Below, piece after piece: positions 41,794-52,880 of a stretch of DNA of 64,000 nucleotides. A model generated the notes under the pieces. It did not search any database. It was not told where the DNA came from and was given only the letters and a program-made list of their open reading frames with translations. Origin of the DNA: Isochrysis galbana (Eukaryota > Haptophyta > Isochrysidales > Isochrysidaceae); contig CM030939.1 of assembly GCA_018136815.1 (NCBI GenBank), forward strand, positions 2,652,419 to 2,716,418, in the 5' to 3' direction. Each line of letters opens with the position of its first letter. Positions within the stretch are counted from its first letter, which is position 1. Position numbers and translations under genes: made by a program.

Positions 41794-43236
41794 CACATCT
41801 AGGGCCTCGTTTCAACGCGCTCTTCCACTTCTTGGCGAGGCACTACCACACTATCGCGCCTACCTCGAGAGCTCGAGAGGCTCAATGCCGCCGCCCCCTG
41901 CGGACTCGATCTTCACTGCATACGGGCCTCAGCATCAGCATTCGGCGCACTTTCGTTTTGTCATGCATGATATGGAGCCGACGGGGACGGGACCTTTACC
42001 TTTACCTCTACCATATTCGAGGCTGTGCCGAACCGACGGTGGAGTGCTGATTCGGCTGATGTGTCTGCTGGTGTGCTCCGCGGGAGCTGAGGCTTTCTCG
42101 GAGGTGGATGCTCTCCTAGCTGATCGTACTCTCGTGGCCGGGATTCGGCAAGACGGGAAGGTGACGGTCTTTGGGGTTGCAGAAGCGAGCGCGCTCGCCT
42201 CGAGCGAGGATACCGTGCGGGGGGGGGCGCCGGGTGCGGGGCTAGCGTGGCTGACGAAATGTTGGCCCCCCGCTGCCAGCATGAGAGGGGGCGGGGGGGG
42301 GGGGGGCAGGCCCTCTCTTCTCTCTTCTCTCTCCTCTCTCTCGCCCCTTCCCTCTTCTCCCTCCCCCCCCCCCCCCCCCCTCCTCCCCTTTTCCCCGCGC
42401 CCACTCTCTCTTCCTGCTTCTTCTCTCTCGTTGGTTGCCCCACGAGCCAAAGGCGCCGAGGTGGGTCTCTGACGGAACTGCGTGCGGGTTCCGCGAGCTT
42501 CTCTCGCCCACGCCCGCTTCTCTCTCCCTCTACCCCCCCTCCCCCCCTCTCTCTCTCTCCCTCTCCCCCACCCCCCCTCTCTTCGTCTCCCTGGCAGCTG
42601 TGGCCCTCTCCCCCCTCCGGCCTGCCGCTCCCGCCCGTCCTCCCCCTTTCAGTCATCGGCGTGTTTTATCTTCTTCCTGCAGGGGAACCCGTCGCCTTCA
42701 GACCACTTCTCTCTCTCCCTCTCCCTCCCTGCGTCTCCCAGAGGGGGCCCTCCCCCTCCCCCCTCTCCCGCCCACGCTCCCCTCGTGCGGCTCCGCGACT
42801 GGCGCGCGGAGGCGCAGCGCAGGATGCAGACGTCTGCACCACTCTACTACTTCAAGAAGGTCGCAGCCGCGGACAACCAGTCTTGCCTCCCCTCTCCTCG
42901 CTCCTCGCACCCATCGCCGAGTGAGTGCCAGCCCTCTCCCTTCCTCCCACTCTCTTCCCGCACCCAACGAGCGGCGCCGAACCCCGACCGTCGCAGGGCA
43001 TGTAATTCAGGATGTGCCCCTCGATGTCGACCAAGCCGAACTGATGCGCTGGTGCGCGCCGCAGGCTGAGCGCGTGGTGTGCTGTAGCTCACAACAGACT
43101 GGAAGTGGTCGGTGAATCTCTGCAGTGGCGCCGGGCGAAGGCGCAACGGGCGCGACGGGTGGTATGGTGTGGAGACGCGCGCGTTTGATAGGGGCGTAAG
43201 GCTCAGCCCCGAGCTTTGCTGCCCCGTCTTTAGGCG
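41794..43236. other. Unassigned, possible decayed coding segments
   Basis: Plus-strand frames read ADSIFTAYGPQHQHSAHFRF near 41900 and LLADRTLVAGIRQDGKVTVF near 42120. Both look protein-like but match nothing I recognise. The following 42280-42790 is C/T-rich and low complexity. 42824-43110 may hold 5' exons of the LEA-like gene (GHVIQDVPLDVDQAELMRWC after a CGCAG), but no joins could be proved. Confidence 0.3.
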
Positions 43237-45107
43237 GAAACGATCCGGTCAAGCCCTTGTGGCTTCGCTAGCATGCTTTCTGGTGGTGATGATTGCAGGG
43301 CGCATGACGGTGCGCGCAGCCACTATTGGGGACAGGAGCGCGCGTGGGTCGAGATGGGTACCCCTGAGTATCATTGGATGCGCAAAGGCTCTCCAGGATC
43401 GCGGGGCTCACATCAGCGCTCCCCGTGAGGTCGTGCCGCCTGCGCTGCTGGCAGAGCTCTATGCTCCGTGGCGCTTTCGTGGAGTTGCTCAACTCCTGAA
43501 AGCGGCCCAGCCACTCGCTCCCCGCGCACTCCTGATGAGTCCCCCTCGCCCGCGTACGTTAGGCCCAACATCTCGTTGATGCGTCTCAGCTGTCAATCGA
43601 GCGCTTTGCTCTGACGCGACCGTTGGGGGACACAGCTGAGGCGATAGTTGATGCAACACTGAGTATGCCTCGACTGAGCTTTGGAGCGGCTCTGCGAGGC
43701 ACGCAACTCATCCTCAAGTATGGCGAGGCGCCGGTGGGCACTCTGACGGCAGGGAATTGGATCCCGCTCGGCTATGGCGGGGAGGTCAAGCTCACCTTGG
43801 CCGGGCTGATCTCGGTTACCCATTACGATGCCTTCAAGAACCTCGCCGAACGAATGCTGCTGCATGACAACCTTACCCTTGGCTTGCGGGGTGGCTTAAC
43901 CTTGGGCGTGCCACCAATTCCCCTGCCTGTGGTTGCAGCGCTCGTTAGAGATGTCGGCTTGCGCGGCGCTGCAGGTCTCGGATTACGCATCACTTACTTC
44001 TCATTCCGCGACGGACTGCCAGACGAATTTCCCGAGAGGGAGGCTCCCCTGCCGCTAATGCTGGAGATCCAAGTGGAGGTTCACAATCCGTCATCGTTCG
44101 ACTTCTCGCCACTCGGGCAGCTAGAGCTGGGCATCGCGTCCGAGTCGGGACTGCGCTTTGCCATGGTGAGCTTGCGGCGTTTCACTTGCGCCGCCCGGCG
44201 CTATCGCCGACATGGATGGCCGCTTCGCGAATGCAAGCGCCTAGACACACTTGCTGCCGCCGTGCTTAGCCAACTCACCCGAGTTTCATCTTCTTACTTT
44301 CCGCACAGGTAAGGACAGAGGGCAATGTTGACCTACCGCCGGGCCGCTCGCACCTTCACCTGCGGGGAGAGCTCGCTGTGGCAGACGAAGACCTGCCGGC
44401 ATTCGGGCCGATGATGGGTGATTACATTCAGGGTCGCGAGATTCCGCTGCAGAATGTTTTCCTCTCCAGTACAGAGCCCCTCTACCACAAGGTTCGAGCG
44501 CAGCCTGCCCACGTGCGCGTGGCGATTACTTGCCTTGATCCTCCGGGTCTCTTACTGCGCCCGCGGTTCTAGCGCTTCCACCGCTCTCTGACCCACGCCC
44601 ACGCCCCAAACTCGCCCGCAGGCTCTGGGCGGCATCCCGCTGAAGGCGAAGCTCCCCGGTCTCAAGACAGGCAACGAGACGCGTATCTTTAGGCGCGTGA
44701 TGCTAATGATCAACCCGGCGGCCAACGCACTGGAGCTGGCGCAGAGGGGCGACCTGCACGATGAGGCGCTGATCGAGGGCTCCAATCCCCTCAATGTGTC
44801 TCTCGCCTTCTACGCTATGGAAGTTGACATTTTCTACGAGGGCAAGTGGGTCGGCGACGTAAAGGTCCCTTCTCTCCCAAAGCCAATTCAGATGTCCGCC
44901 TATCAGCAGAACTTTGTTCCCGACATGCGGTTTCCCGTGCGGCTGAGGGCGCCGACCGGCACACTCTTCACGATGCTTGAGCGCATGATGATTCCGAATG
45001 GTGCGATCTATGTTGACATGCACCTGAACTTGACGTTCGCCGCGGGAAACCAGCGGTATTCTATGCCACACTCCGACTATGGCGTTGAGGTTAAGCTGCA
45101 CCTATGA
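43237..45107 (+). CDS. Membrane-anchored LEA-like (tandem beta-sandwich) protein
   Basis: Supported exons are 43590-44165, 44309-44491 and 44622-45107; the introns GTGAGC...GCACAG and GTTCGA...CCGCAG both preserve the frame. The protein reads LSIERFALTRPLGDTAEAIV, GTLTAGNWIPLGYGGEVKLT, VRTEGNVDLPPGRSHLHLRG, then ALGGIPLKAKLPGLKTGNET, NPLNVSLAFYAMEVDIFYEG and DMHLNLTFAAGNQRY, ending VEVKLHL. Alternating polar strands with NPLNVSLxxxxxDIxYxGxxVG resemble repeated LEA-2/DUF3712-type domains. A hydrophobic segment after a GTCTTTAG acceptor (43237-43306: ALVASLACFLVVMIAGRM) is probably the N-terminal membrane anchor, though its exon end is unresolved. The likely role is an extracytoplasmic or lumenal membrane protein of unknown function. 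Confidence 0.6.
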
Positions 45108-45727
45108 CGTCCGGGCGCGGGTGGCAGGGCCATCCGTGCGGACGGACATGTATCGTTTCGTGACTCATGCATGAAGCTCTCCGCTTTCCGCTCTTTCCTG
45201 TACCGGTTGCCCGTTTGGCAATCCCCCCGATTTTCTCCGTTCCCGCTATGCTGGGCCGGCTTTAGAGCGGGTGGGCGCGTCGCCCCTCCTCCAGCAATTG
45301 ATTGTGTATATGGCATGACTCTTCATCCATGCAGAATTCCCGCCCTCCAGGCAATCACTTCACCCTAGCCCTTAGTCTCTTGCTATGGAATTTCCTCGAG
45401 CATGCTATAGTGTGCATGTGCTCCGTCCTCGGTGTTTGTCTCGATCGTTGTCCATCGTCCATCGTGTATGCCGAGTTCATATTGAATGTGGTTGCGCCAT
45501 ATTCAGTGTCCTCATTGGCTCTTGCCCTTGTGCGTGCGATGAGCGTGTCGTCGTGTGTACCTCTAGCTTCTGCCAGCCCCGCACACCATGCCGCGGAGGC
45601 CGTCCTTTGCGGGCCTCGACACTTTCTCGACCGATCCACTCGTTCTCTCAGCTCCTAACCACAACCAATTACATGTGTTCGATATCGGACTTGCGGCTGT
45701 TGTTATAATTATAATTTAGAACGTTCG
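45108..45727. other. Intergenic, no gene seen
   Basis: Only short frames without domains. The AT-rich stretch at 45690-45727 precedes the retroelement hairpin. Confidence 0.5.
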
Positions 45728-46548
45728 AAAACTATTGTTATAGTTTTAGCGATGGAGCGCGCGCCGACCGCTCCCACCTCCCAGCCCCCCGCTGCCACGA
45801 CGCCCCAACGGGGACGCCCCAAGCCGCCGGAGCCCAAGCGCTCACAGGCCTCAGCACCGCCTGACAACGACGTCGAAATGGCGTCCTCGTCTCCGCCCTC
45901 CAGGCACCCACCCAAGCAGGGAACAGGCAAAGTCCTATTCCCTGCTGACACCCAGCACCAGAGCCAGGCTCTTCCGACATGCGCCCCCGCTCTGCCTCTC
46001 AACCAAGGACTCCCTGTGGTGGGTGGCAGCACTGCTGCCAACCTCACGGCGGCCACTCCTACCATCAGTGCACCCCTAGTGGGCGGCGCACTTCACTCAA
46101 CAAACAATTCAAGGGGCCTTCCATCAGGCTTCCAATCTTGCACCAACAACCCAGCGCTCGTACGCGAAAGCGGCACAACCGGCCCCTAAAGGGAAGAGTC
46201 CTATGGGGGCACAGCCCCTGACCCAGCCTCACGTACAACCAACGCAGCCATCGCGCAAGCGTGCCGACCCACAGTCGGATCCCAAACCAACTCTCTCCAC
46301 AACCATCCAACCCACTCCCCCCCCTCTTGATGAGGAGGAGGAACCCGAAGACACCCCCTTCTTCATCCAGCTTGCTCAGCAAGCTGCAAGCTGAGGAAAA
46401 GAAGGACATTAAGATTAAGAGCGAGGACATCGCAACTCTCATGAAGTTTCTCCTCTCCAAGCTAGAGGGCACAGACGCCACCCCGGATGGGATGGATAAG
46501 GGGCGTAAAAAAAATCCTTCTGAAGATTCAGGGCTACACACCTACTAG
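45728..46548 (+). mobile_element. Retroelement 5' region: hairpin and frameshifted ORF1
   Basis: The perfect hairpin AAAACTATTGTTATAGTTTT (45728-45747) sits four bases before the ATG at 45752. The ORF reads MERAPTAPTSQPPAATTPQR and is Pro/Ser-rich, with a frameshift near 46190. It continues as LTQPHVQPTQPSRKRADPQS, DEEEEPEDTPFFIQLAQQ and EEKKDIKIKSEDIATLMKFL before a stop at 46548. The MERAP start and flanking bases match the copies at 32384 and 62330 (minus). 46010-46130 matches 61690-61830 reversed. It is probably the gag-like or ORF1 product of a non-LTR element. Confidence 0.65.
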
Positions 46549-46639
46549 TTACGGGACTCCCCTTCGCTATCTACACCGCCCTTATCATCCCTCCCTCCAC
46601 CTCTTCCCCTGCCCCCCTTCTTTCCTTTTTCTTTGGTTT

Positions 46640-46710
46640 CCGGGGTCCGGCCTCGGTGCGCTACCTGAGGCCTGGTTTAGAGTGTGGGGTCCGGGCAGGC
46701 CTTCTGGAAT
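46640..46710. repeat. GGCCTGCCCGGACCCC-type repeat
   Basis: The reverse complement reads AAGGCCTGCCCGGACCCCAC, then GGCCTCAGGTAGCGCAC. Relatives lie at 18865, 37420 and 49935. The one at 46.6 kb separates the retroelement ORF1 from a second GATGGATAAGGGGCGTAAA sequence that also occurs at 46489. Confidence 0.55.
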
Positions 46711-46729
46711 TGTCTTTGTTGTCGTGTGA

Positions 46730-47160
46730 TGGATAAGGGGCGTAAAGGCCCATGCCCATGGATTTTTTACGTCGATGACGACACGCACGATCAGTTCAAA
46801 GCCGCTTATGGCGACAAAATTCAAGCCGCCTTCTTGGGAGTCTCGCACGATTTTGTGGTCACCTACGGGTCGCTAGTCGACTCGGCCCCACGGAATCAAG
46901 CTCGATCCGGTCACGTACAATCGATTCCCTGACAGAACAAACACATGTCGCATATGTAGAGCGGCGAACGAATCCTCGACGCATCTGGGTGAATGCCCCG
47001 GGATAACCAGGATATTGGACGCGCTGAACAAAATTGCGAGATTCTCGCCCAACGCAGAAAAGAGCAGAGAAGACACCATTATATAGACAACCTATTCATA
47101 TTCCCGAAGGGAGACGCCCCAAAAGCGATATACACTCTATACCTACTAGCATGGAGATAT
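46730..47160 (+). pseudogene. Retroelement polymerase C-terminal region
   Basis: Frames read WIFYVDDDTHDQFKAAYGDK and VVTYGSLVDSAPRNQ. After a frame change, 46946-46996 encodes CRICRAANESSTHLGECPGI, a complete CxxC...HxxxxC knuckle, followed by TRILDALNKIARFSPNAEKS and LYLLAWRY. The last block joins the family of C-terminal fragments at 19.3, 35.4 and 57.5 kb. Similarity stops at ATATATG, where the 66-bp GC-rich repeat begins. Confidence 0.6.
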
Positions 47161-47223
47161 ATGTTACCCCCCAGGAGCCAACGCCCCCCAGGAGCTCTCG
47201 GGGGCCCCCAGGAGCTATCGGGG

Positions 47224-47454
47224 TGATTGCAATCACTGCAGTAGATAGAGAAACGCGGAGAAGATAGCGAATTAAACCTATTTGCGAGGCGCCTAGGAGG
47301 GAGAAGGGTGGGGAAACTTCCCTTCTCTTCGAGAGAAAGAGAGAGGGCGCTCCACAACCCAAGATCCTATTCGTCCAAGCGAAGCTTTTTGACCGAGAAC
47401 GAGAACGAGAGAATTATAACGATAAATGCCGAACGACGACGAGAAGCCTAACCA
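47224..47454 (-). repeat. LTR, copy 1
   Basis: Same sequence as 49105-49335 as far as I can compare by eye. Bounded on its left by the 66-bp GC-rich repeat. Confidence 0.85.
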
Positions 47455-47839
47455 GTGTCGATTCGCGAATGCGACACCCCCCTGCTAGGATCGAGCGTCC
47501 CGCGAGGAAAGAAGAGAACCTAACGGACATCGGAGAGCTCCGAACAAGCCACGAGAAAGGCAGAAGAGCAATCCTGAACGAGACCGAATGAGCGAAGAGC
47601 GAAGAGCGAATAAATCCGAAGAGCGAATGAAACAATAAATCCGAAGAGCGAATGAAACAATAAATCCGAATGGAGGGAGAGCCGCGCACCCAACGCCGAA
47701 CCAAGACGGAAGACGTGATGAGCGACGCACCGAGAAGTTACGAACAATCGAGGACCGATGAGAACGCAGAACGACGAGAATCGAGAATCGAGAGCGAGGA
47801 ACGAAGAACGCGGAACGACGAGAATCAAGAATCGAGAGC

Positions 47840-47955
47840 GAGAAACGAAGAACGATAAGGACGCGGAATGATGAGAATCGAGAATCGAGAATCGAAGAAC
47901 GAACGACGAACGACGAACGACGAACGACGAACGACGAACGACGAACGACGAACTA
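47840..47955. repeat. GAACGAC heptamer and related short tandem repeats
   Basis: About eight GAACGAC units lie at 47898-47955, preceded by GAATCGAGA units. 47600-47670 has a repeated AATCCGAAGAGCGAATGAAAC unit. They lie inside the LTR element's non-coding interior. Confidence 0.85.
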
Positions 47956-49104
47956 TAAGAATAGTGCGCGACGATCGAAGAGACAGGGAGTACCACACCC
48001 GTCCGGACGATAAGGTGTAGAATCGGCGGCCGGCGCGGCAGACCGCAGGACTCAACGCTGCAACCCATCCTCTTCTCTCTTTTACGAGAGTTTTACCTGG
48101 ATGTTTGGGCGGTGTGGCGGCACCCAAGTTACAACGCGGCGTCCCCTGTGCTCCAAGATATCAAAAGTCGAGCGACCAACGGCGAAAGACGGCGAGATAG
48201 TACGATAGCATAGAGCACGTCACGCGCGAGCTAAACGACGAGGTACGGGGGTCTCCTGACAGAGCGCAGCGAAAGGGGAGGGAGATCCATCCTCCGTGGT
48301 CGAAAGGGGAGCGAGCCATACCTCTCTTCCCGCGGGGGGAACTATTCGGCGGCCGCGTCGCGATAATCGACGCAGAAGCGAACGGATCCGTCTTTCTTGC
48401 CGACGAGAACAACCCGCGAAGCCCACGGCGAATTGGACTTACGAATGATGCCTGCCGCCTCCATCTCGGCGACGTGCTTGTCGACGATGGCACGGCCCTC
48501 GTCGCCCATCTTGGACGGAGCATGCCGGTGGGCTGTAGCACCGGGGAGGAGAGGCAGCTCGACCTCCATGACGTGCGTGTGCCGAGGGTTCTTCGGGTCG
48601 AGGGCGAACGCGTCGATATGCCGAGCCAGCAAGCAGCGTACGCGCTGCTTCTGGGACGGCGACAACTGCTCATCGGGATCGACGGTGATAGCGTCGAGGA
48701 GCGCGCGCTGTGCCTCGGTGAGCGAGGACTCGGGGTCGTCTCCATCACCGGCGGCTGTCGACCGCGCCTCGTGCAACTTGTACTCGATGTGGGCCGACGC
48801 CACCGGCGAGTACGCAGGAAGGGTTACAGGGACGGACAAAAACACCCAGGAAAACACCCCGACTCTCGCCCCACGACTTTCTCACGTAACTCGACTGAAA
48901 TCAAACCCAAACACTCCGGCCAGACGACAACGGACGACGATCAGAAGGCGATCTGTCGGCGATCCCGTCTGGAAGGGGAATCGCACCATAACGGAAACGA
49001 GGGGCAATCCTGCCGCACAGGATTCCAAAAGGCTTACCGAATAAGACGAGAGAAGTGCGGTGTGCCTAAGGGGGAGATGCGACGATGAGATTGCAAATTA
49101 AACC

Positions 49105-49335
49105 TGATTGCAATCACTGCAGTAGATAGAGAAACGCGGAGAAGATAGCGAATTAAACCTATTTGCGAGGCGCCTAGGAGGGAGAAGGGTGGGGAAACTT
49201 CCCTTCTCTTCGAGAGAAAGAGAGAGGGCGCTCCACAACCCAAGATCCTATTCGTCCAAGCGAAGCTTTTTGACCGAGAACGAGAACGAGAGAATTATAA
49301 CGATAAATGCCGAACGACGACGAGAAGCCTAACCA
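49105..49335 (-). repeat. LTR, copy 2
   Basis: Right-hand LTR. Its outer edge interrupts the small minus-strand frame at 49336-49524. Confidence 0.85.
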
Positions 49336-49524
49336 GTGGTCGTATGCAAGGACCGTGCACAGGTATTTCGTGTTGCGCTCCTCAGCCGTCATCCTTCCCT
49401 CCCAATAGCTGCCGGGAACTGCGACTTGCTCGCCAATGACGGAGCCCCGGTTGCGAATTTCAGGCAAGAATTGCCCTGTGATGCGAGCATTGCGCATGCG
49501 GCCCCGGCCTCGACCTCCAGGCAT
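49336..49524 (-). CDS. Truncated hypothetical protein cut by the LTR element
   Basis: The frame reads MPGGRGRGRMRNARITGQFL, PEIRNRGSVIGEQVAVPGSY and WEGRMTAEERNTKYLCTVLA, then YDH, where it enters the LTR. It looks like an ordinary coding N-terminus, possibly transposase-related, but no family is recognised. Its continuation is not found on the other side of the LTR element. Confidence 0.35.
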
Positions 49525-49569
49525 GGCAGCAAGCGGCGCGGAGGGAGGGGAGGGCCGAACACGAGTTGC

Positions 49570-50599
49570 GAGTTGCGAGTTCTGAGTTGCGAGTTCTGGG
49601 TACAATGTATAAAGAATAGTTTTTTATTTAGTGAAGGCATATACATACCGGTAATGCATTACATTACTAAAACCGTGATTACTCGACCCCCGAGAGTAAT
49701 CAACCTGTGATTACTCGGGTCACAGAGTAGTCCATGCCACATTACTGGCGACCTTTAGTAATCATTTGTACTCTCAGTATTGTAGGTGAGCCTTGGTGCT
49801 GTGTGTTCAGTGGCCCCCTTTGGTAGTCTTTTAATGTGTGATGAAGTATCAAGATGCGCGGCGCGCCGCGCCGCGGTCTCATTCCTCAAGCCACAGGGGG
49901 CCGCGCTGCGGCCTCCCTGTGATACCAGCCAAAAGGCCTGCCCGGCCCCAATACCCATACTCCGAACCGGGCCCAAGGTCCAAGGTAGTGCACTTGGCAC
50001 TTGGGCCCGGGCGCACCACCGGACCCATGAAACCGAACAAAAAGGAATGATGTGGGGGGAAGGGAAAGAGGTGGAGCGAAGGGAAGCAAGGGAGGTGGCA
50101 GTGGAGAGGTATGGAGAACCTAGTCGGTAGTAGGTGTTTTGGCCACGAATCTTCAGGTGTTTTTTCTGTTTTTCTCTCGCCTGTGCGATCTTAATGTTAT
50201 AGTAATAGTAGTGCAGGTACAGGGCGCTTTTATTATGTGGATTATTCGCGTGGAGATAGCTTGCAACAAGACCATTGAAGCTCCTTGCAAAAGACGCGGA
50301 GTGTGATTCGCGGCGACCTAATACGGGGCATTCCGTCCCCACTCACAACAACATGCATGCGCACACATGGCACATGGACACATGGGCACGGGGTGCATAG
50401 CCGTGTACAACGAAAACCCGCACGAACTTTCTGCATCCTCCAACAGGCTACCAACAATATGCAACACGTACATGCCAGAACTCGTGATCCCACGCATGAA
50501 CATACACACACAACTATTCGCTCCTGACACATGCCATGCCATGAGCTCATGTAAGCATGCAGCGAGGGCCTACCTCCCATGCAAGCTTGGAGAAATATA
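49570..50599. other. Intergenic, repeats only
   Basis: 49565-49605 has GAGTTGCGAGTTCTG short tandems. 49935-50035 is another copy of the GGCCTGCCCGGCCCCAAT, then ACCGGGCCCAAGGT, repeat. No gene is supported. Confidence 0.5.
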
Positions 50600-50724
50600 G
50601 CCACCATCACCCAAGCAGGGGCAGAAACAAGTGGCGCCACAACTTCGAGTGGAAGCGATGGCTTGACGGGTGAAGAAGCCCGTGCAAGAGTATGGCGCAC
50701 ACTCTCCTATCGCAGACAGCCCTA
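50600..50724 (+). CDS. Possible terminal exon of an unknown gene
   Basis: After TATATAG the frame reads ATITQAGAETSGATTSSGSD, then GLTGEEARARVWRTLSYRRQ P and a stop. The composition is protein-like, but no upstream exon could be linked. Confidence 0.2.
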
Positions 50725-51117
50725 ACTGTCTTCACGCTGATAGGCTGAGACCCCGCAAGACGATTACCTTGACGGAAGACAGTGCGGTTTACATGTGCCC
50801 TACGGCTTGATGTGTCCGTTGTCATAGAGGCGCGACCGGCAAGATTTTGCCAAGGGCATTGAACCCCAGCCTGTTGATCTGCCGAAATATGCTGCAGCAG
50901 GCCGCGATGAAGCCAGAAGCGTGAAGGCCAGGTCTGTCGATCGCACTGGGGCCTTTGCTTTGGATGGCATCAGATCGCGGCCGTCAAGTCAAGCCAAGCT
51001 ATAGGCTCTAAAAAATCATCTAAGAAATGTCGCATCCCACGAGCCACGGGACGGAAGGGAAAGCCCGGGCCAGGAGCTGGATACGAACCGTGCGGCTGCC
51101 GCCACTCGGCGGCCCGG

Positions 51118-52227
51118 TCAAATCCAGGCAGGATATAGTGCCGAGACGCCAGAGGTGCCGCTGGCAGCGAGCGCATCGGGTAGCGAGAAGCCAGTAGGCG
51201 TCTCCATCTGCGAGCCGCTAGTGCCATGCCCCTTGCTCGTCATCGATGTGCTGGTAATACGCACCTCACGCTCCGCCATACGCGTCCGCTCAAGCCGGTG
51301 GTATGAGTTCAAGCGGTGACGCTGACAGCAGTAGGGGCGATCGTTCAGCATATAGACGGTCCCGACAATAGTTTCGCTGCAATCGAAGCAGGTCAGTGGC
51401 GATGAGGCCTGGAGAGAGGCATCCTTGGTCGGGCTCGCAGCCTTTTGTGCCGGCTGAGTGAGGAGGCCCGCAAACCAGCGCGCACGCAGGCTGCTGGAGC
51501 TGGAGCTCGCCGTCGAATCGGAGCCTTGCGAATATGGCTCGATGAGCGTCTGCGCTGTGGTACAGCCATGGGCAGGCACTCCAGTAGCAGCCTGGCCAGT
51601 GGACTCGGCCGTCTCGAGGTTGGCGCAGGCGCTATTGAGCCTTGAGACGGCAGCATCCACGTGCATGCGCGGAGTCTCGCCCTTCGTCGTCTCGAGGCTA
51701 GCGGATTCAGCCGTCTGAGGCCGCTCACTTGTCGGATAGATGGCACTTCCATCCGCTGCCGCAGCTGGGTCGTTCCGCACAGTTGGCTCGAGGCCCACTG
51801 TGCGCTTGCTGATGGGCGAGCCCCGCGCAGATGAAACGTCCATGTACCTCTCATTCCGCTGTTCCGCAGTCGCGTAGCGTGAGTCCTTGAGCGCTGAGAC
51901 GCCAAAGCTGTGGAGGCAGGCTGGAGCATGCAGTGGGCGGCGGGGTGGTGTGGCTGCGGGCGTGTTTGCGGCCGAGTCGTTGTTCAAGTCGATGGCTTGA
52001 ATGGAACCTGGTCGTGTGTCGGCCTGCGAGAGCGTTGAGTCGAAATAGCCGAGCGAGGGGCAGCGTGAGAGCCTGGTGTGGCCGAGCGGCTGCTCAGAGA
52101 GCATGTGGTCCGGCGCGTCGAGCCATTGGCTGAACAGTCCCTTGCGCCTCTGCGGCTCTCCGCGCCGGACGAGCGCCTGGAAGGCCTCTTGCCAGGAGCG
52201 GCGGCCCTCTCCATCCACTGTACCCAT
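51118..52227 (-). CDS. FLZ/FCS-like zinc-finger protein, 369 aa
   Basis: The start MGTVDGEGRRSWQEAFQALV lies just downstream of a CT-rich leader. Most of the protein is Ser/Thr/Ala-rich and likely disordered. Near residue 280 it reads LTCFDCSETIVGTVYMLNDR, then PYCCQRHRLNSYHRLERTRM: a CxxC, a short beta hairpin, YCCQRH, then a basic helix. This resembles plant FLZ/FCS-like fingers (CxxC...FCSxxCR), which bind SnRK1 kinases; a His stands where the last Cys is usual, so zinc binding by Cys3His is possible. It appears intronless. The function is inferred from the finger alone. Confidence 0.55.
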   Translation of the reverse strand: MGTVDGEGRRSWQEAFQALVRRGEPQRRKGLFSQWLDAPDHMLSEQPLGHTRLSRCPSLGYFDSTLSQADTRPGSIQAIDLNNDSAANTPAATPPRRPLHAPACLHSFGVSALKDSRYATAEQRNERYMDVSSARGSPISKRTVGLEPTVRNDPAAAADGSAIYPTSERPQTAESASLETTKGETPRMHVDAAVSRLNSACANLETAESTGQAATGVPAHGCTTAQTLIEPYSQGSDSTASSSSSSLRARWFAGLLTQPAQKAASPTKDASLQASSPLTCFDCSETIVGTVYMLNDRPYCCQRHRLNSYHRLERTRMAEREVRITSTSMTSKGHGTSGSQMETPTGFSLPDALAASGTSGVSALYPAWI

Positions 52228-52845
52228 ACCGGCCCTCCGTCGTCCGCCCGTGCTCTCTCCCTCTCTCTCCCTCCCTCTCTCTCTCCCTCCCTCCCCCTTC
52301 TTCCCCCTTCCCCTCTCTCCCCTCCGCCTCTCTCCTTTTCTCTCTGCCCCCCCCCCTCCTCTGCTCGCATCTCCTTTAACCTCTTCTCTTCTCTCTTCTT
52401 CTCCTCTCTGCTTGGTCGGCGGCGGCTCGCCCCAGAGCCTTCTCCTTCACTTCCCTCCTCGGTTCTTCTTCTCTCTCCCTCCCCAACGTCTATGAGAGAG
52501 CCGCCTGCCCCCTTCCCTGCCGATCATCTGCCGGCTGCGAGGTGAGCTCCTGTCGAGCTTTCCCCCCCCTCCGCCCCCCCTTCTCCCCCCCCCCCCCCCC
52601 CTCTCTCTCTCCTGGCTCAAGTAGAGAGGTCTAACCGAGCGAGGAGGGGGGGGGGGGGGACGGGACTACTCTGCGAGCGGGGCGGGACCGAGAAGTTTAT
52701 GGTCTTTGGGGAATCTCTTCTCTCGGGGGGGAGGGAGGAAGGGGGGGGGGGAGGCGGAAGCGAGAGAGGGGGAGAGAAGATCGATGGGCCGCAGAGGGAG
52801 AGAGAGAGAGAGAGAGGGAGGGAGGGAGAGGAGAGAGAGAGAGTC

Positions 52846-52880
<35 letters not shown>

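Larger units (their letters stand above)
47224..49335 (-). mobile_element. Internally deleted Ty3-type LTR retrotransposon
   Basis: Two apparently identical 231-bp direct repeats, 47224-47454 and 49105-49335, begin TGATTGCAATCACTGCAG and end GAAGCCTAACCA, so both strands read TG...CA as LTRs do. On the minus strand 48857-48342 encodes LLARHIDAFALDPKNPRHTH, VDKHVAEMEAAGIIRKSNSP and WASRVVLVGKKDGSVRFCVD, the fingers region of a Ty3-type reverse transcriptase. The frame stops just after YRD, and no active-site YxDD, RNase H or integrase remains in the 1.65-kb interior. Near-identical LTRs imply recent insertion or exchange. No matching target duplication is visible. Confidence 0.8.

Noticed and set aside
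47840-47955. Possible CRISPR-like array (GAACGAC and GAATCGAGA repeats)
   Set aside because: The units are contiguous without spacers and lie in an LTR element of a eukaryotic genome.
50242-50700. Minus-strand 152-codon ORF with many Cys and Met
   Set aside because: Derived from CATG/ACATG-rich simple sequence and antisense to a more protein-like short exon at 50600.
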